Below are positions 26,482 through 35,500 of a stretch of 43,248 bases of DNA, piece by piece (position 1 is the stretch's first letter; every line of letters starts with the position of its first letter). The notes beneath the pieces are model-generated. The model saw only the letters and a list, made by a program, of their open reading frames with translations. It did no database searches and had not been told where the DNA came from. Both the position numbers and the translations under genes were made by a program. The stretch lies in contig JAHBWF010000059.1 of assembly GCA_019637105.1 (NCBI GenBank), positions 1 through 43,248 of the forward strand, read 5' to 3'. The DNA is from Labilithrix sp. (GTDB lineage Bacteria; Myxococcota_A; Polyangia; Polyangiales; Polyangiaceae).

Positions 26482-27477
26482 TCACTCGATCGTGAGGGGG
26501 AACGCGAGCCACGACGTGCCGCCGCGGTTGTCGTGGAGGACGGCCCACACGGTGCCTCGCCCCGGGCTCGCCGGCGGGCTGAAGTCGATCGCCGCCTTGG
26601 GCGTCCGTCCGAGGTTGCCGTCGAAGAGGATCTTGCGGTTCGTCTGGAACTTGCCGATCGATGTGAACCAGTCGACGTAGATCGTCTCCCGGCCCACCTT
26701 GCCCGTGCTGTCGACGTTGTCGGGATCGACCTCGGCGGCCGCGTCGTCGAAGCGGACGTCGAGCTTCACCGTCTTGCACTCTCCGCTCGAGTCCTTCACG
26801 CACGTCCCGGTCACCACGCCGACCTCGGGATCGACCGGGGCGCCCTCGAACGTCACGCCGTCGAGCTCGGGGATCGCGTTGCGCCGCTCCTCGAAGACGA
26901 ACACCCGCGTGAAGCCGAAGACGAAGTCGTCCGCCCCGAGGCGGCGCCCGGCGTCGTCGAAGCACGCGACCGGCAGCGCGTTCGGGCCGAGGTCGCCGCG
27001 GCGCGCCACGCGCTCGACGTGGCCCGCGCACGCCACCATGAAGACGAAGGCGGTGGCGTAGCGCTCTCCTTGTCCGGGCCGCGCGACGGAGCCGGCGAGC
27101 GCGTCCTCGGGGACGGCGATCGTCACCTCGTCCCCCTCGACGAGGGAGGGCGTGAGGTCGACGCCGAGCGGGTAGAGCGCCTCGAACAGCGGGAAGCACG
27201 CGTAGTACTGCCCGGCGATCGGATCGACGCAGGGGGCCGGGAACCAGAAGACGCGCATCGGCGACGCGGGCGCGGCCCGGCCGTCGTGGACGAGCCCCTG
27301 GACGCGCACGGACTCGCCGGGCCGCGCGTAGGGGAGGTCCGCGCGCGCCGCGAGGATGCGGATCCCGGTGACCTGGTTCTTCGGCGCGAAGTCGCTGCTG
27401 CAGCCGACGATCACCGCGAAGGCGGCCGCGAGGACGGCGAGGCACGAGAGGCGCGTGCCGGCGCGCGGGCGCGTCAC
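26482..27477 (-). CDS. uncharacterised lipoprotein coupled to the TonB receptor gene
   Basis: A 331-residue predicted lipoprotein. The signal peptide ends in VIVGCSS (Cys about 26). The mature part contains a possible Ig-like segment near the start (ILAARADLPYARPGESVRVQGLVHDG) and several Cys residues but no family I recognise. The GTG at 27477 overlaps the TGA of the TonB-dependent receptor as GTGA, so the two proteins are made together. This suggests a surface or periplasmic accessory subunit that helps the receptor bind its ligand, analogous to lipoprotein partners of other TonB receptors; that role is inference from position only. No catalytic motif was seen. Confidence 0.8.
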   Translation of the reverse strand: MTRPRAGTRLSCLAVLAAAFAVIVGCSSDFAPKNQVTGIRILAARADLPYARPGESVRVQGLVHDGRAAPASPMRVFWFPAPCVDPIAGQYYACFPLFEALYPLGVDLTPSLVEGDEVTIAVPEDALAGSVARPGQGERYATAFVFMVACAGHVERVARRGDLGPNALPVACFDDAGRRLGADDFVFGFTRVFVFEERRNAIPELDGVTFEGAPVDPEVGVVTGTCVKDSSGECKTVKLDVRFDDAAAEVDPDNVDSTGKVGRETIYVDWFTSIGKFQTNRKILFDGNLGRTPKAAIDFSPPASPGRGTVWAVLHDNRGGTSWLAFPLTIE

Positions 27478-30065
27478 AGGTCACCTCGGAGGCCGAGGAT
27501 GGGCAGGATCGGGAGCCCCAGCACGGGTTGGGTCCGCGTGTAGTTGAAGTTGTACGACGTGCCCTCGGTCGCGCGGTGGAAGTAGACGTTCTGGATGTCG
27601 AGGTACGCCGTGAGCTTGAGCGGCTTCGCGTCGAGGGTCTTGTCGATGCGGAAGTCGAGCTGGTGGAACGCGCCGAGCCGCGCGCCGAACGGCGGCACCG
27701 CGCTCACCGGCTGGTAGGTCGCGCGATCGACGTCGAGCGCGCCGTATCCCTGCGGCGTGTAGAGGTTGCCCGAGACGAGGCGGAAGCGCCCTCCTACGCG
27801 CCAGCCGTCGGGCAGCGCGCGGCTGAGGATCGCCGTGAGGATGTGCGTCTGGTCGTACTCGTAGAGGCGGAGGAGCTCGTCCGGCGAATCGCGGCGCTCG
27901 CTGCGCATCAGCGTGTAGGCGATCCACCCGAAGAGCTTCGGATCGTTCTGCCAGCGGAGCAGCCACTCGGCGCCGAACACGCGGCCGTCGCCGGAGTTCT
28001 TCGAGTCCTGTACGACGAGGCGATCGAGCGACTTGTAGAAGCCCTCGACCGAGACCTCGACGTTGGAGCCGACCTGCTGCTCCATGCCGAGGGCGTAGTG
28101 CACGGCGCGGTTCGTCTTGAGGCCGGGCTGACCGAAGACCGGATCGAGCTCGCTCGGGTCGGGCGGCTGGTAGTACATGCCGACCCCGCCCTTCACCGTC
28201 GTGCGCGGGCTCGTCGAGGTCAGGTCCTGACGGAAGACGACGCGCGGAGAGATGTCCCAGTTCTCGATCTGCTGCGTGTAGTCCGCGCGGACGCCGGGGA
28301 CGATGCGCGTCCCCTTGAACGGGACGAGCTCGGCGTCGGCGTACGCCGCGGGCATGAAGACCGCGTCCGAGACCTTCTGCGTCAGCGGCGGATCGTTGAG
28401 CCCGCCGTCCGGCTGGCCGGGGCGCGACGGTCGCGGGAAGCGGATGCTGACGTCGTACGGCGTGTAGAGCAGGTCCACGCCGAGGTTCACCGTCGCCGGC
28501 CGGACGACGCGGTGCGAGACCTCGGCGCGCGCGGAGAGCGGCGAGGTCGTGAGGTCGAGGTAGTTCGACCCGAAGCCGAAATTGAGGTGGTCGCCTCCGT
28601 ACGCCGCGACCGCGGTGATGCGCGTCTTCGAGTCGATCTTGTAGTGGTATCGCGCCTGCAGCCGCCAGAACGCGGTGAGCGCGCGGATCCCGCCGCCGAG
28701 CACGAAGTCGCCGCCGAGATCGGCGCCGAAGATCTCGACGCGGTCGTCGGAGCCGAAGAGGAAGAGGCGCAGCTCGTGGTCGGGCCCGAGCTCCTTCTTC
28801 AGCATCACCTGGTAGTCGTAGTAGCGCGGCGCGGTGCTCACGCCGCCGGCCTGCTCGAGGATCGGGCCGAGCCAGAGGTCGAAGTACGAGCGGCGCCCAG
28901 CCACGAGGAAGCTCCAGCCCTTGCCGATCGAGCGCTCGGCGAGGACGCGCGCGTCGATGAAATCGACCTGCGCCATCCCGTGGATCTTGCCGTCCGCCTT
29001 CGGTCCGCGGACGCCGACGTCGACGACGCCGCCCATGCCGCGGCCGTACTGCGCGCCGAAGTTGCCGGGGTAGAAGTCGATGCGGTCGAGGACCTCCGTC
29101 GGCAGGACGGAGGACAGGCCGCCGAAGTGGTAGACGAGCGGGACGTTGGTCCCGTCGACGAAGTACTGCGTGTCTTGCGGCGCGGCGCCTCGGACGACGA
29201 GCGCGCCGCCGAACGGAGGGGGGCGAGCCACGCCGGGGAGGTTCTGGAGCGACCGGAGCGCGTCGCCGTTCGTGCCCGGGATGAGCGCGATCTCGTCGCG
29301 CGAGATGGTCCGCTTGGTCACCTCGCGCGGCGGGCGCTCGCCGCGGACGCGCACCTCTTCGATCTCCTCGCCCGGCGGGAGGCTCGGCGGCGGGGGCGGC
29401 GGCTGCTCCGCCGACTCGAGCCGGAGGACGAGCTCGGCCTCCTCCCCCGGTCCGAGGTCCTCGTCGAGCTCCTCCGCCTTGCGGCCGCGCGCCTCGACGC
29501 GGACGTGGATCTTCCCCGGCGCGAGCCCGTCGACGCGGAAGCGTCCCTCCGCGTCCGTCGTCGTCGTCCGCTCGGCGCCGTCTGCCGCGCGCACGATCAC
29601 CGTGGCGCCGGCGATCGGCGCCTCGTTGGGCTGGCGGGTCACGCGCCCGGAGACGCGCGCGCCGGGCGCCTCGAAGGTGTACGCGAAGCGGATCATCGCG
29701 GCGACCGGCGTCCCGTTGCGCGTCGCCGGCTCGAAGAGGAGCGACGAGGCGGCCGACGCCGCGGCCTCGTCGAAGCCGTGCCCCACCGGCGCGTCGATCG
29801 TCGCGTTCTTGACGGCGCCGTCGGCGCCGATCTCGAGCACCAGGTCGACGGTGACCTTCCCGCGCACGCCGTCGCGGAGCGCTCGTTCGGGGTAGCGCGC
29901 CGGCGAGTCCGTCTTGAGCCGCGGCGGGACGACCACCGGCTTCGCGGCGGCGCCTCCGGGCTGGGCGCCGCTCGGCTGCGCAGGCGCGCGCGACGCGACG
30001 AGCGAGAGCCCGACGGCGAGCATCGCGACCCACGCGCGGCGAAGAAGCGGCGCGTGCTCGATCAC
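27474..30065 (-). CDS. TonB-dependent outer-membrane receptor with N-terminal TonB C-terminal-like domain
   Basis: An 863-residue outer-membrane protein. After a signal peptide (about 1-30), residues about 45-135 look like a TonB C-terminal domain: YPERALRDGVRGKVTVDLVL, then DGAVKNATIDAPVGHGFDEA. Residues about 137-215 form a carboxypeptidase-regulatory-like beta domain (GRVTRQPNEAPIAGATVIV). A Pro-rich linker follows, then a plug (about 255-370, RDEIALIPGTNGDALRSLQN, VVRGAAPQDTQYFVDG) and a beta-barrel to the C-terminus. It presumably imports or senses a large ligand using TonB/ExbBD energy. The N-terminal fusion is an arrangement I associate with Myxococcota. The GTG start has a GGAGG site. 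The LytTR regulator gene ends 340 bases upstream. Confidence 0.9.
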   Translation of the reverse strand: MIEHAPLLRRAWVAMLAVGLSLVASRAPAQPSGAQPGGAAAKPVVVPPRLKTDSPARYPERALRDGVRGKVTVDLVLEIGADGAVKNATIDAPVGHGFDEAAASAASSLLFEPATRNGTPVAAMIRFAYTFEAPGARVSGRVTRQPNEAPIAGATVIVRAADGAERTTTTDAEGRFRVDGLAPGKIHVRVEARGRKAEELDEDLGPGEEAELVLRLESAEQPPPPPPSLPPGEEIEEVRVRGERPPREVTKRTISRDEIALIPGTNGDALRSLQNLPGVARPPPFGGALVVRGAAPQDTQYFVDGTNVPLVYHFGGLSSVLPTEVLDRIDFYPGNFGAQYGRGMGGVVDVGVRGPKADGKIHGMAQVDFIDARVLAERSIGKGWSFLVAGRRSYFDLWLGPILEQAGGVSTAPRYYDYQVMLKKELGPDHELRLFLFGSDDRVEIFGADLGGDFVLGGGIRALTAFWRLQARYHYKIDSKTRITAVAAYGGDHLNFGFGSNYLDLTTSPLSARAEVSHRVVRPATVNLGVDLLYTPYDVSIRFPRPSRPGQPDGGLNDPPLTQKVSDAVFMPAAYADAELVPFKGTRIVPGVRADYTQQIENWDISPRVVFRQDLTSTSPRTTVKGGVGMYYQPPDPSELDPVFGQPGLKTNRAVHYALGMEQQVGSNVEVSVEGFYKSLDRLVVQDSKNSGDGRVFGAEWLLRWQNDPKLFGWIAYTLMRSERRDSPDELLRLYEYDQTHILTAILSRALPDGWRVGGRFRLVSGNLYTPQGYGALDVDRATYQPVSAVPPFGARLGAFHQLDFRIDKTLDAKPLKLTAYLDIQNVYFHRATEGTSYNFNYTRTQPVLGLPILPILGLRGDL

Positions 30066-30405
30066 GGTCGCCTCCGATGCTCGACGCGCGGCGTGCGTTT
30101 CCGAAGGGGCTCGCTCTGTCGCCGAAGAGCCGCCGCGACGCGACGAGCCGTGCCGTTTCGGGCACGACTCGTCGCGCGGCGTCGATCCGCTCGACGCGCC
30201 GATGGGGTTCCCATGGTGCGCGGCGAGATAGCAAGGCCCGCGCCGGCGTGATCGCTCGCGGGAACGGCGCGAACGCGCGGGCCGCGGCCGCGACGTCGTA
30301 CGGACGGTGACGATCCGTGCGAGAACCGCCGTTCATTGCGGACGCCTGGGGCGTCGAACCCGCTCCCGCCTCGGGCCGAGCTCGCGGCGCTCGGCCGGCG
30401 CGCGC
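30066..30405. other. intergenic region upstream of the TonB receptor operon
   Basis: 340 bases between the LytTR regulator stop and the TonB receptor start, both on the minus strand. It should hold the receptor promoter. Apart from the ribosome site, no gene or clear operator repeat was recognised. Confidence 0.5.
30071..30075 (-). promoter_or_regulatory. ribosome binding site for GTG start of the TonB receptor
   Basis: On the minus strand GGAGG lies five bases before the GTG at 30065. It favours that start over an in-frame ATG 14 codons later. Confidence 0.65.
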
Positions 30406-31236
30406 TCAGGTCCGGCGCACGCCCATCGCGTTCGAGAGGAGCATCTCGCGGACGCCCTGGGCGCGCTCGCGCGCGACGGGCACCGTGAGCCCGCTGTTCG
30501 AGGAGCCGCCGCGCTCGCCCGCCGCGCCGTCGTCGGCGACGAGCGCGGCGCCCACGAAGATCGTCGTCTCGCTCCCGTCGCGGTCGAGCCGCTTGATGTG
30601 CGAGGTGTTGACCAGCCAGTTGCGATGAACGCGCGCGAACGACCGGCCGAGCGACGCCTCGATCGCGGACAGCGAGAGGTCGACGTCGAAGGTGCCGTGG
30701 GCGGTGTGGACCGACGTGAGCCGATCGGCCGCCTCGAACGCCCACACCTCCGAAGGCTCGACGAAGACGAGGCCGCGACCGCGGCGCGCGACGATCCGGA
30801 GCGGGGGCGGCGGCGGCTGCGAGCCGTTCCGGGTGCGCCGCGCGTGGAGCCGGTCGAGGCACGCCTCGACGCGGTCCTCGGTGAAGGGCTTGATGAGGTA
30901 GTCGGCGACGCCGAGCTCGAACGCCTCGAGGGCGTGCTCCTTGAAGGCGGTCGCGAGGACGAACAGCGGCGCGCCCGGCTCGCGCGAGAGCTCGCGGACG
31001 AGCTCGAGGCCGGCGCCTTCCCCGTCGGGCATGAGCTGGACGTCGACGAACACGACGTCGATGCTGACGCCGCTCTTTCCGGCGGCGAGGACCGCGCGCG
31101 CCTCGTCGACCGACGCGATCGCGCCGACGACCTCGGCGAGCCCCGTCCCCTCCAGGAGCTCGACGAGGTAGTTGCGTGCCGGCCACTCGTCCTCGAGGAC
31201 GAGCGCGCGCAGCGGCGTGACTCCGGGGCGCTTCAT
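30406..31236 (-). CDS. LytTR-family response regulator
   Basis: A 276-residue DNA-binding regulator. The receiver domain spans about 8-130 with acidic pocket Glu15-Asp16, phospho-acceptor Asp65 in VVFVDVQLMPDG and Lys116 in YLIKPF. A Pro-rich linker (140-146) leads to a LytTR DNA-binding domain (about 147-270) showing VWAFEAADRLTSVHT, LSAIEASLG and RVHRNWLVN. Such proteins bind direct repeats upstream of target promoters. The ATG at 31236 overlaps the kinase stop as ATGA, so it is translationally coupled to its cognate sensor. The next gene downstream on the same strand is the TonB receptor, a reasonable candidate target, although no binding site was identified. Confidence 0.92.
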   Translation of the reverse strand: MKRPGVTPLRALVLEDEWPARNYLVELLEGTGLAEVVGAIASVDEARAVLAAGKSGVSIDVVFVDVQLMPDGEGAGLELVRELSREPGAPLFVLATAFKEHALEAFELGVADYLIKPFTEDRVEACLDRLHARRTRNGSQPPPPPLRIVARRGRGLVFVEPSEVWAFEAADRLTSVHTAHGTFDVDLSLSAIEASLGRSFARVHRNWLVNTSHIKRLDRDGSETTIFVGAALVADDGAAGERGGSSNSGLTVPVARERAQGVREMLLSNAMGVRRT

Positions 31237-32384
31237 GAGAGCTCCTTGGCGGCGATGGTCGAGCCCGGGAGCTCGACGATTGAGCGTGTGCCCGACGTCG
31301 ACGACTCCATCCGGAGCACGGCGTCGGGGAACTTCAGCTCCAGGCGGCGGCGGACGGAGCGGAGCCCGAAGGCGCCCTGGCGCGGCTCGGCGTCGGGGAG
31401 ACCGGGGCCGTTGTCCTCGATGGTGCAGACCACCCGCCTCGCGTCGTTCATCGCGGCGCGGACGGTGACGACCCCGCCGCCGCGCCGGCGAAGCGCGCCG
31501 TGCTTGACGGCGTTCTCGACGAGCGGCTGCAAGAGCAGGCGAGGGAGGAGGACGCGCCGCGCGCTCGGCTCGATCTCCCAGACGAAGCACAGCGTCCCCG
31601 CGTGGCGCGACTCGAGGATCTCGGCGTAGCGACGGAGCCACGCGACCTCGTCCTCCAGCGGCTGCAGCTCCTCGGCGTCGCGGAGCGAGTCGCGGAGGAG
31701 ATCGCCGAGGCAGGCGATCAGCCGGCGCGCCTCGCGCGGGTTCTCGGTCACCAGCCCGGCGACGGCGTTGAGGGTGTTGAGGAGGAAATGCGGCTCGAGC
31801 TGCGAGCGGAGGCGGGCGAGCTCCGCGGTGGTCTTCAGCTGCTCCGCCTCGAGGCGCAGCTTGTCGGCCTCGAGCGCGCGGAGCGCCGCGTCCTCCGCGA
31901 CGTAGGGGAAGACGAAGGCGAGCGCCCAGACGCCGGCGTGGAGCATGCCGATGACGAGCCCGAACGTCATCGTGAACGCGAGCGGTCGAGGCGGCCCCTC
32001 GCCTCGAAGCGACGGCCACAGGTGGACGAGCCCGAGGTTGAAGACCGCCGCGAACACGCTCGAGAGCGCGAGGGCGACGATGAGCGCGCTGACGAGCGTG
32101 TAGGCGGTGCTCGAGCGGCGACGCTGGTGCCAGTCGTAGATCGACGTGAGGACGGCCGTCAGCGCGAGCATCCCGAGCAGCGACCACGAGAAGCGAACGA
32201 GGATCGCCCCGGCGTGCTGGGCCCGGAGCGCGCTCGGCACCGTCTGCAGCATGATCGAGACGACGACGATCGTGAGTCCGGTCAAGAGCCGCCGCCGCAC
32301 GACCGGCTCGGGGTGGCCCGTGGCGCCGGGCACGAGCCGTACGAGCAGCGAGGTCGGACGCGCGCTCGGACCACTCGAGGACAT
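31233..32384 (-). CDS. LytS/YehU-type membrane sensor histidine kinase
   Basis: A 383-residue sensor. Four hydrophobic segments (about 33-50, 62-80, 96-120 and 136-160) form an N-terminal membrane domain. A short coiled coil (162-195) leads to the His_kinase domain with His199 in LEPHFLLNTLNAV, typical of kinases that pair with LytTR regulators. A HATPase domain follows with LLLQPLVENAVKHGAL, IEDNGPGLPD and GLRSVRRRLEL. The stop overlaps the regulator start as ATGA. The ATG at 32384 was chosen because the frame upstream of it lacks coding character. It is divergent from the M36 peptidase, with 154 bases between them. The signal is unknown. Confidence 0.92.
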   Translation of the reverse strand: MSSSGPSARPTSLLVRLVPGATGHPEPVVRRRLLTGLTIVVVSIMLQTVPSALRAQHAGAILVRFSWSLLGMLALTAVLTSIYDWHQRRRSSTAYTLVSALIVALALSSVFAAVFNLGLVHLWPSLRGEGPPRPLAFTMTFGLVIGMLHAGVWALAFVFPYVAEDAALRALEADKLRLEAEQLKTTAELARLRSQLEPHFLLNTLNAVAGLVTENPREARRLIACLGDLLRDSLRDAEELQPLEDEVAWLRRYAEILESRHAGTLCFVWEIEPSARRVLLPRLLLQPLVENAVKHGALRRRGGGVVTVRAAMNDARRVVCTIEDNGPGLPDAEPRQGAFGLRSVRRRLELKFPDAVLRMESSTSGTRSIVELPGSTIAAKELS

Positions 32385-32538
32385 CGAGCACACGGTAGCC
32401 CATCTCGCTTGTTCGTCATCATCTTGCGCGATGTCGTTTCGTGTTGCTCCGCGCCGCCGCGCGGTCGCGTTCGGGGCGTGACGGAGACGCCGATCTGCTG
32501 GACTTCGGCCTGGAGCAATGGAAATAGGCCGAATTCCC

Positions 32539-35500
32539 ATGGTTTCCCGCTCGCTCCGCGCCTCCGCGCTCCTCGCCCTCCTCGCCGTCGCCTGCAGCAC
32601 GAGCGACGGGTCGAACCCCGAGCCCGCGCCGCGCGGCGCCGGCAGAGTCGACGTCGGCGGCTCGATCGCCCACCGCGATCCGCGCCTCGGCGGCGCGCCC
32701 ACGTTCGTCTGGCTCAATCGGGCAGGCGCGCCGGCGTTCGCGAACGCGTCGGAGGCGGCCGTCGCGATCCTCCCGTCGATCGCGCGCTCGTTCGGCGCCG
32801 CGGCCGACGCGCCGGCCTCGCTCGCGCACGTCGACGATCTCGGCAAGGGCCCGATCGTCGCCCGCTACGAGCAGCGCTTCGGCGGCCTCGAGGTCTTCCG
32901 CGGCGGCGTCAACGTCGTCATGACGCGCGCGCTCGAGCCGGTCGCCGCCTCGGGCTTCCTCGCCCCCACCGCGCGAGGCAGCGAGCGGCCGTTCGCGATC
33001 GGCTCGTCCGAGGCGCTCGCGATCGGCGCGCGCCTCGTCGGCCGCGCGGGGGCGTTCTCGCCCGTCGCCGCACGCGACGGCTACGAGCGCTTCTCCGGCG
33101 CCGGCCTCCTCGCGCCCGCGCGCGTGAAGAAGGTGCTCTACCCGCTCTCCGGCGGCGAGGGCGTCGAGCTCGAGCCCGCGTGGTACGTCGAGCTCCTCGT
33201 CGCCGAGGGGCCGGCGCGCGCCTGGGTCGTCTCCGCGACCGACGGTCGTGTGCTCTTCGAGAACGACCTCGTTCGGTACGACGCCTTCACGTACCGCGTC
33301 TACGCGGACGCCGAGAGTATGCGGCCGATGGACGGCCCGCAGGGCAACCTCCTCGCGCCGCATCCGACCGGGAAGCCCGACAAGCAAAAGCTCGAGTGGC
33401 AGCCGAGCCAGCTCGTCACGCTCCAGAACTATCCGTTCTCGAGGAACGATCCGTGGCTCGCGCCGAACGCGACGACGACGAGCGGGAACAACGTCGTCGC
33501 CTACGCCGATCGCGTCGCGCCCGACGGCTTCGACCCGGGGGCCGACACCGCGCCGGCGCTCACCGCGGACAAGACGTTCGATCACCTCTACGACACGGCG
33601 GCGTCCCCCGACGCGACGCCCGCGTCGATCCAGGCGTCCGCGACGCAGCTCTTCTACGTCACGAACTTCCTCCACGACTGGTTCTACGACGCGGGCTTCG
33701 ACGAGAAGTCCTACAACCATCAGCTCGACAACTTCGGGCGCGGCGGCCTCGGGGGAGACCCGCTCTACGCCGAGGCGCAGGACAACAGCGGCCGCAACAA
33801 CGCCAACGCGATGGTCCCGCCCGACGGGCAGGCGCCGCGCATCCAGATGTTCGTCTTCGGAGGCGCCAGCGACGCCTCGCTCGTCGTGAGCGCGCCCGCC
33901 TCGATCGCCGGGACGAAGAGCGTCGGGATCGCCAGCGGCTTCGGCCAGGACGCGTTCGACGTCAGCGGCTCGGTGGTCCTCGCCGTCGACGGCGGGGGGG
34001 CGGACCCGGCCGACGCCTGCGAGCCGCTCGAGATGGACGCGGCGGGGAAGATCGTCCTCGTGCACCGCGGGACGTGCTCGTTCGCGCAGAAGGCGGAGGC
34101 CGCGCAGGCGGCCGGCGCCGCGGGCGTCATCATCGCGAACGTGGCGAGCTCGACCAACCCGACGGTGGCGCCGTTCATGGGAGGGCAGCAGGCCGGGATC
34201 ACGATCCCCGTCTTGTCGCTGTCGCTCGCGGACGGTCAGGCGCTCGAGGGCGCGCTCGCCGCGGGCGCGACCGTCACGATGAAGCGCAGCGCGGGCGGCG
34301 ATCTCGACGGCGCGCTCGACACGACGATCGTCGCGCACGAGTGGGGGCACGTCCTCTCGAGCCGCCTCGTCGGCAACGGGATGGGCCTCAGGACGAACCA
34401 GGCCGGCGGCCTCGGCGAGGGTTGGGGCGACTTCACGGCGCTCCTCCTGATGGCGCGCGCGGACGATCCCGGGAACTTCGGCGGCACCTACGCGAACGGC
34501 TCGTACGCGACGAGCGGCAGCGGCGACGACATCTACTTCGGCACGCGGCGGCTCCCGTACTCGATCGATTTCACGAAGAACGCCCTCACGCTCAAGCACA
34601 TCGCCAACGGCAACGCGCTCCCGGCGAACGTGACCACGAGCTTCGGCGAGGACGGCAGCTTCAACGCCGAGGTGCACAACACCGGCGAGGTCTGGGCCAC
34701 GATGCTGTGGGAGTGCTACGCGTCGCTCCTGCGCGAGGGACGCCTCTCCTTCGACGAGGCCGAGGACCGGATGCGCCGGTACCTCGTGGCGTCGCTCAAG
34801 CTCACGCCCTCCGATCCGACCATCATCGAAGCGCGCGACGCCGTCCTCGCCGCGGCGCTCGCCGTGGACGCCAAGGATTTCGAGCTGTTCTGGAAGGCGT
34901 TCGCGCGCCGCGGAGCCGGCGCGGGCGCCCTCGCGCCGCCGAAGGACAGCACGACCAACCAGGGCGTGAAGGAGAGCTTCGAGTCCGGCAACGACCTGCA
35001 GATCGTCGAGGCGACGCTCACCGACGACGTGATCTCCTGCGACCACGACGGCATCCTCGACGAGGCCGAGGTCGGCACGATCGAGCTCACCGTCCGCAAC
35101 AGCGGCTCCGGCCCGCTCACGCAGCCGAAGGCGGAGCTCCTCGCCAAGAGCGAGGGCGTCACCGTCGTCGATCCGGTCCCGAGCACCCTCCCGGCGCTCG
35201 CCCCGTTCGAGTCCGCGAAGGTGAAGCTCCGCGCGAGCGTCAAGGGACCCACCTCGGGCGCGCCGATCGAGCTCGACGTCGCGGTCAGCGATCCGGCGCT
35301 CCCGGACGGCCGCGTGGTGCACGTCGTCGTGCCGACGCGCTACGACGCGGATCAGGCGCCCGCGTCGTCGGCCGTCGACCACGTCGACACGACGAAGACC
35401 GTGTGGCGGGTCGCGGGCGAGGGCGCCGGCGAGAAGTGGGCGCGCTCGACGACCACGGGCGACGGTCACTGGGAGATCGGCGACCCGCCGCAGCGGGCGG

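Noticed and set aside
27528-30251. A long plus-strand open frame opposite the TonB receptor
   Set aside because: It is antisense to a gene with clear domains and a good ribosome site; no protein-like motifs.
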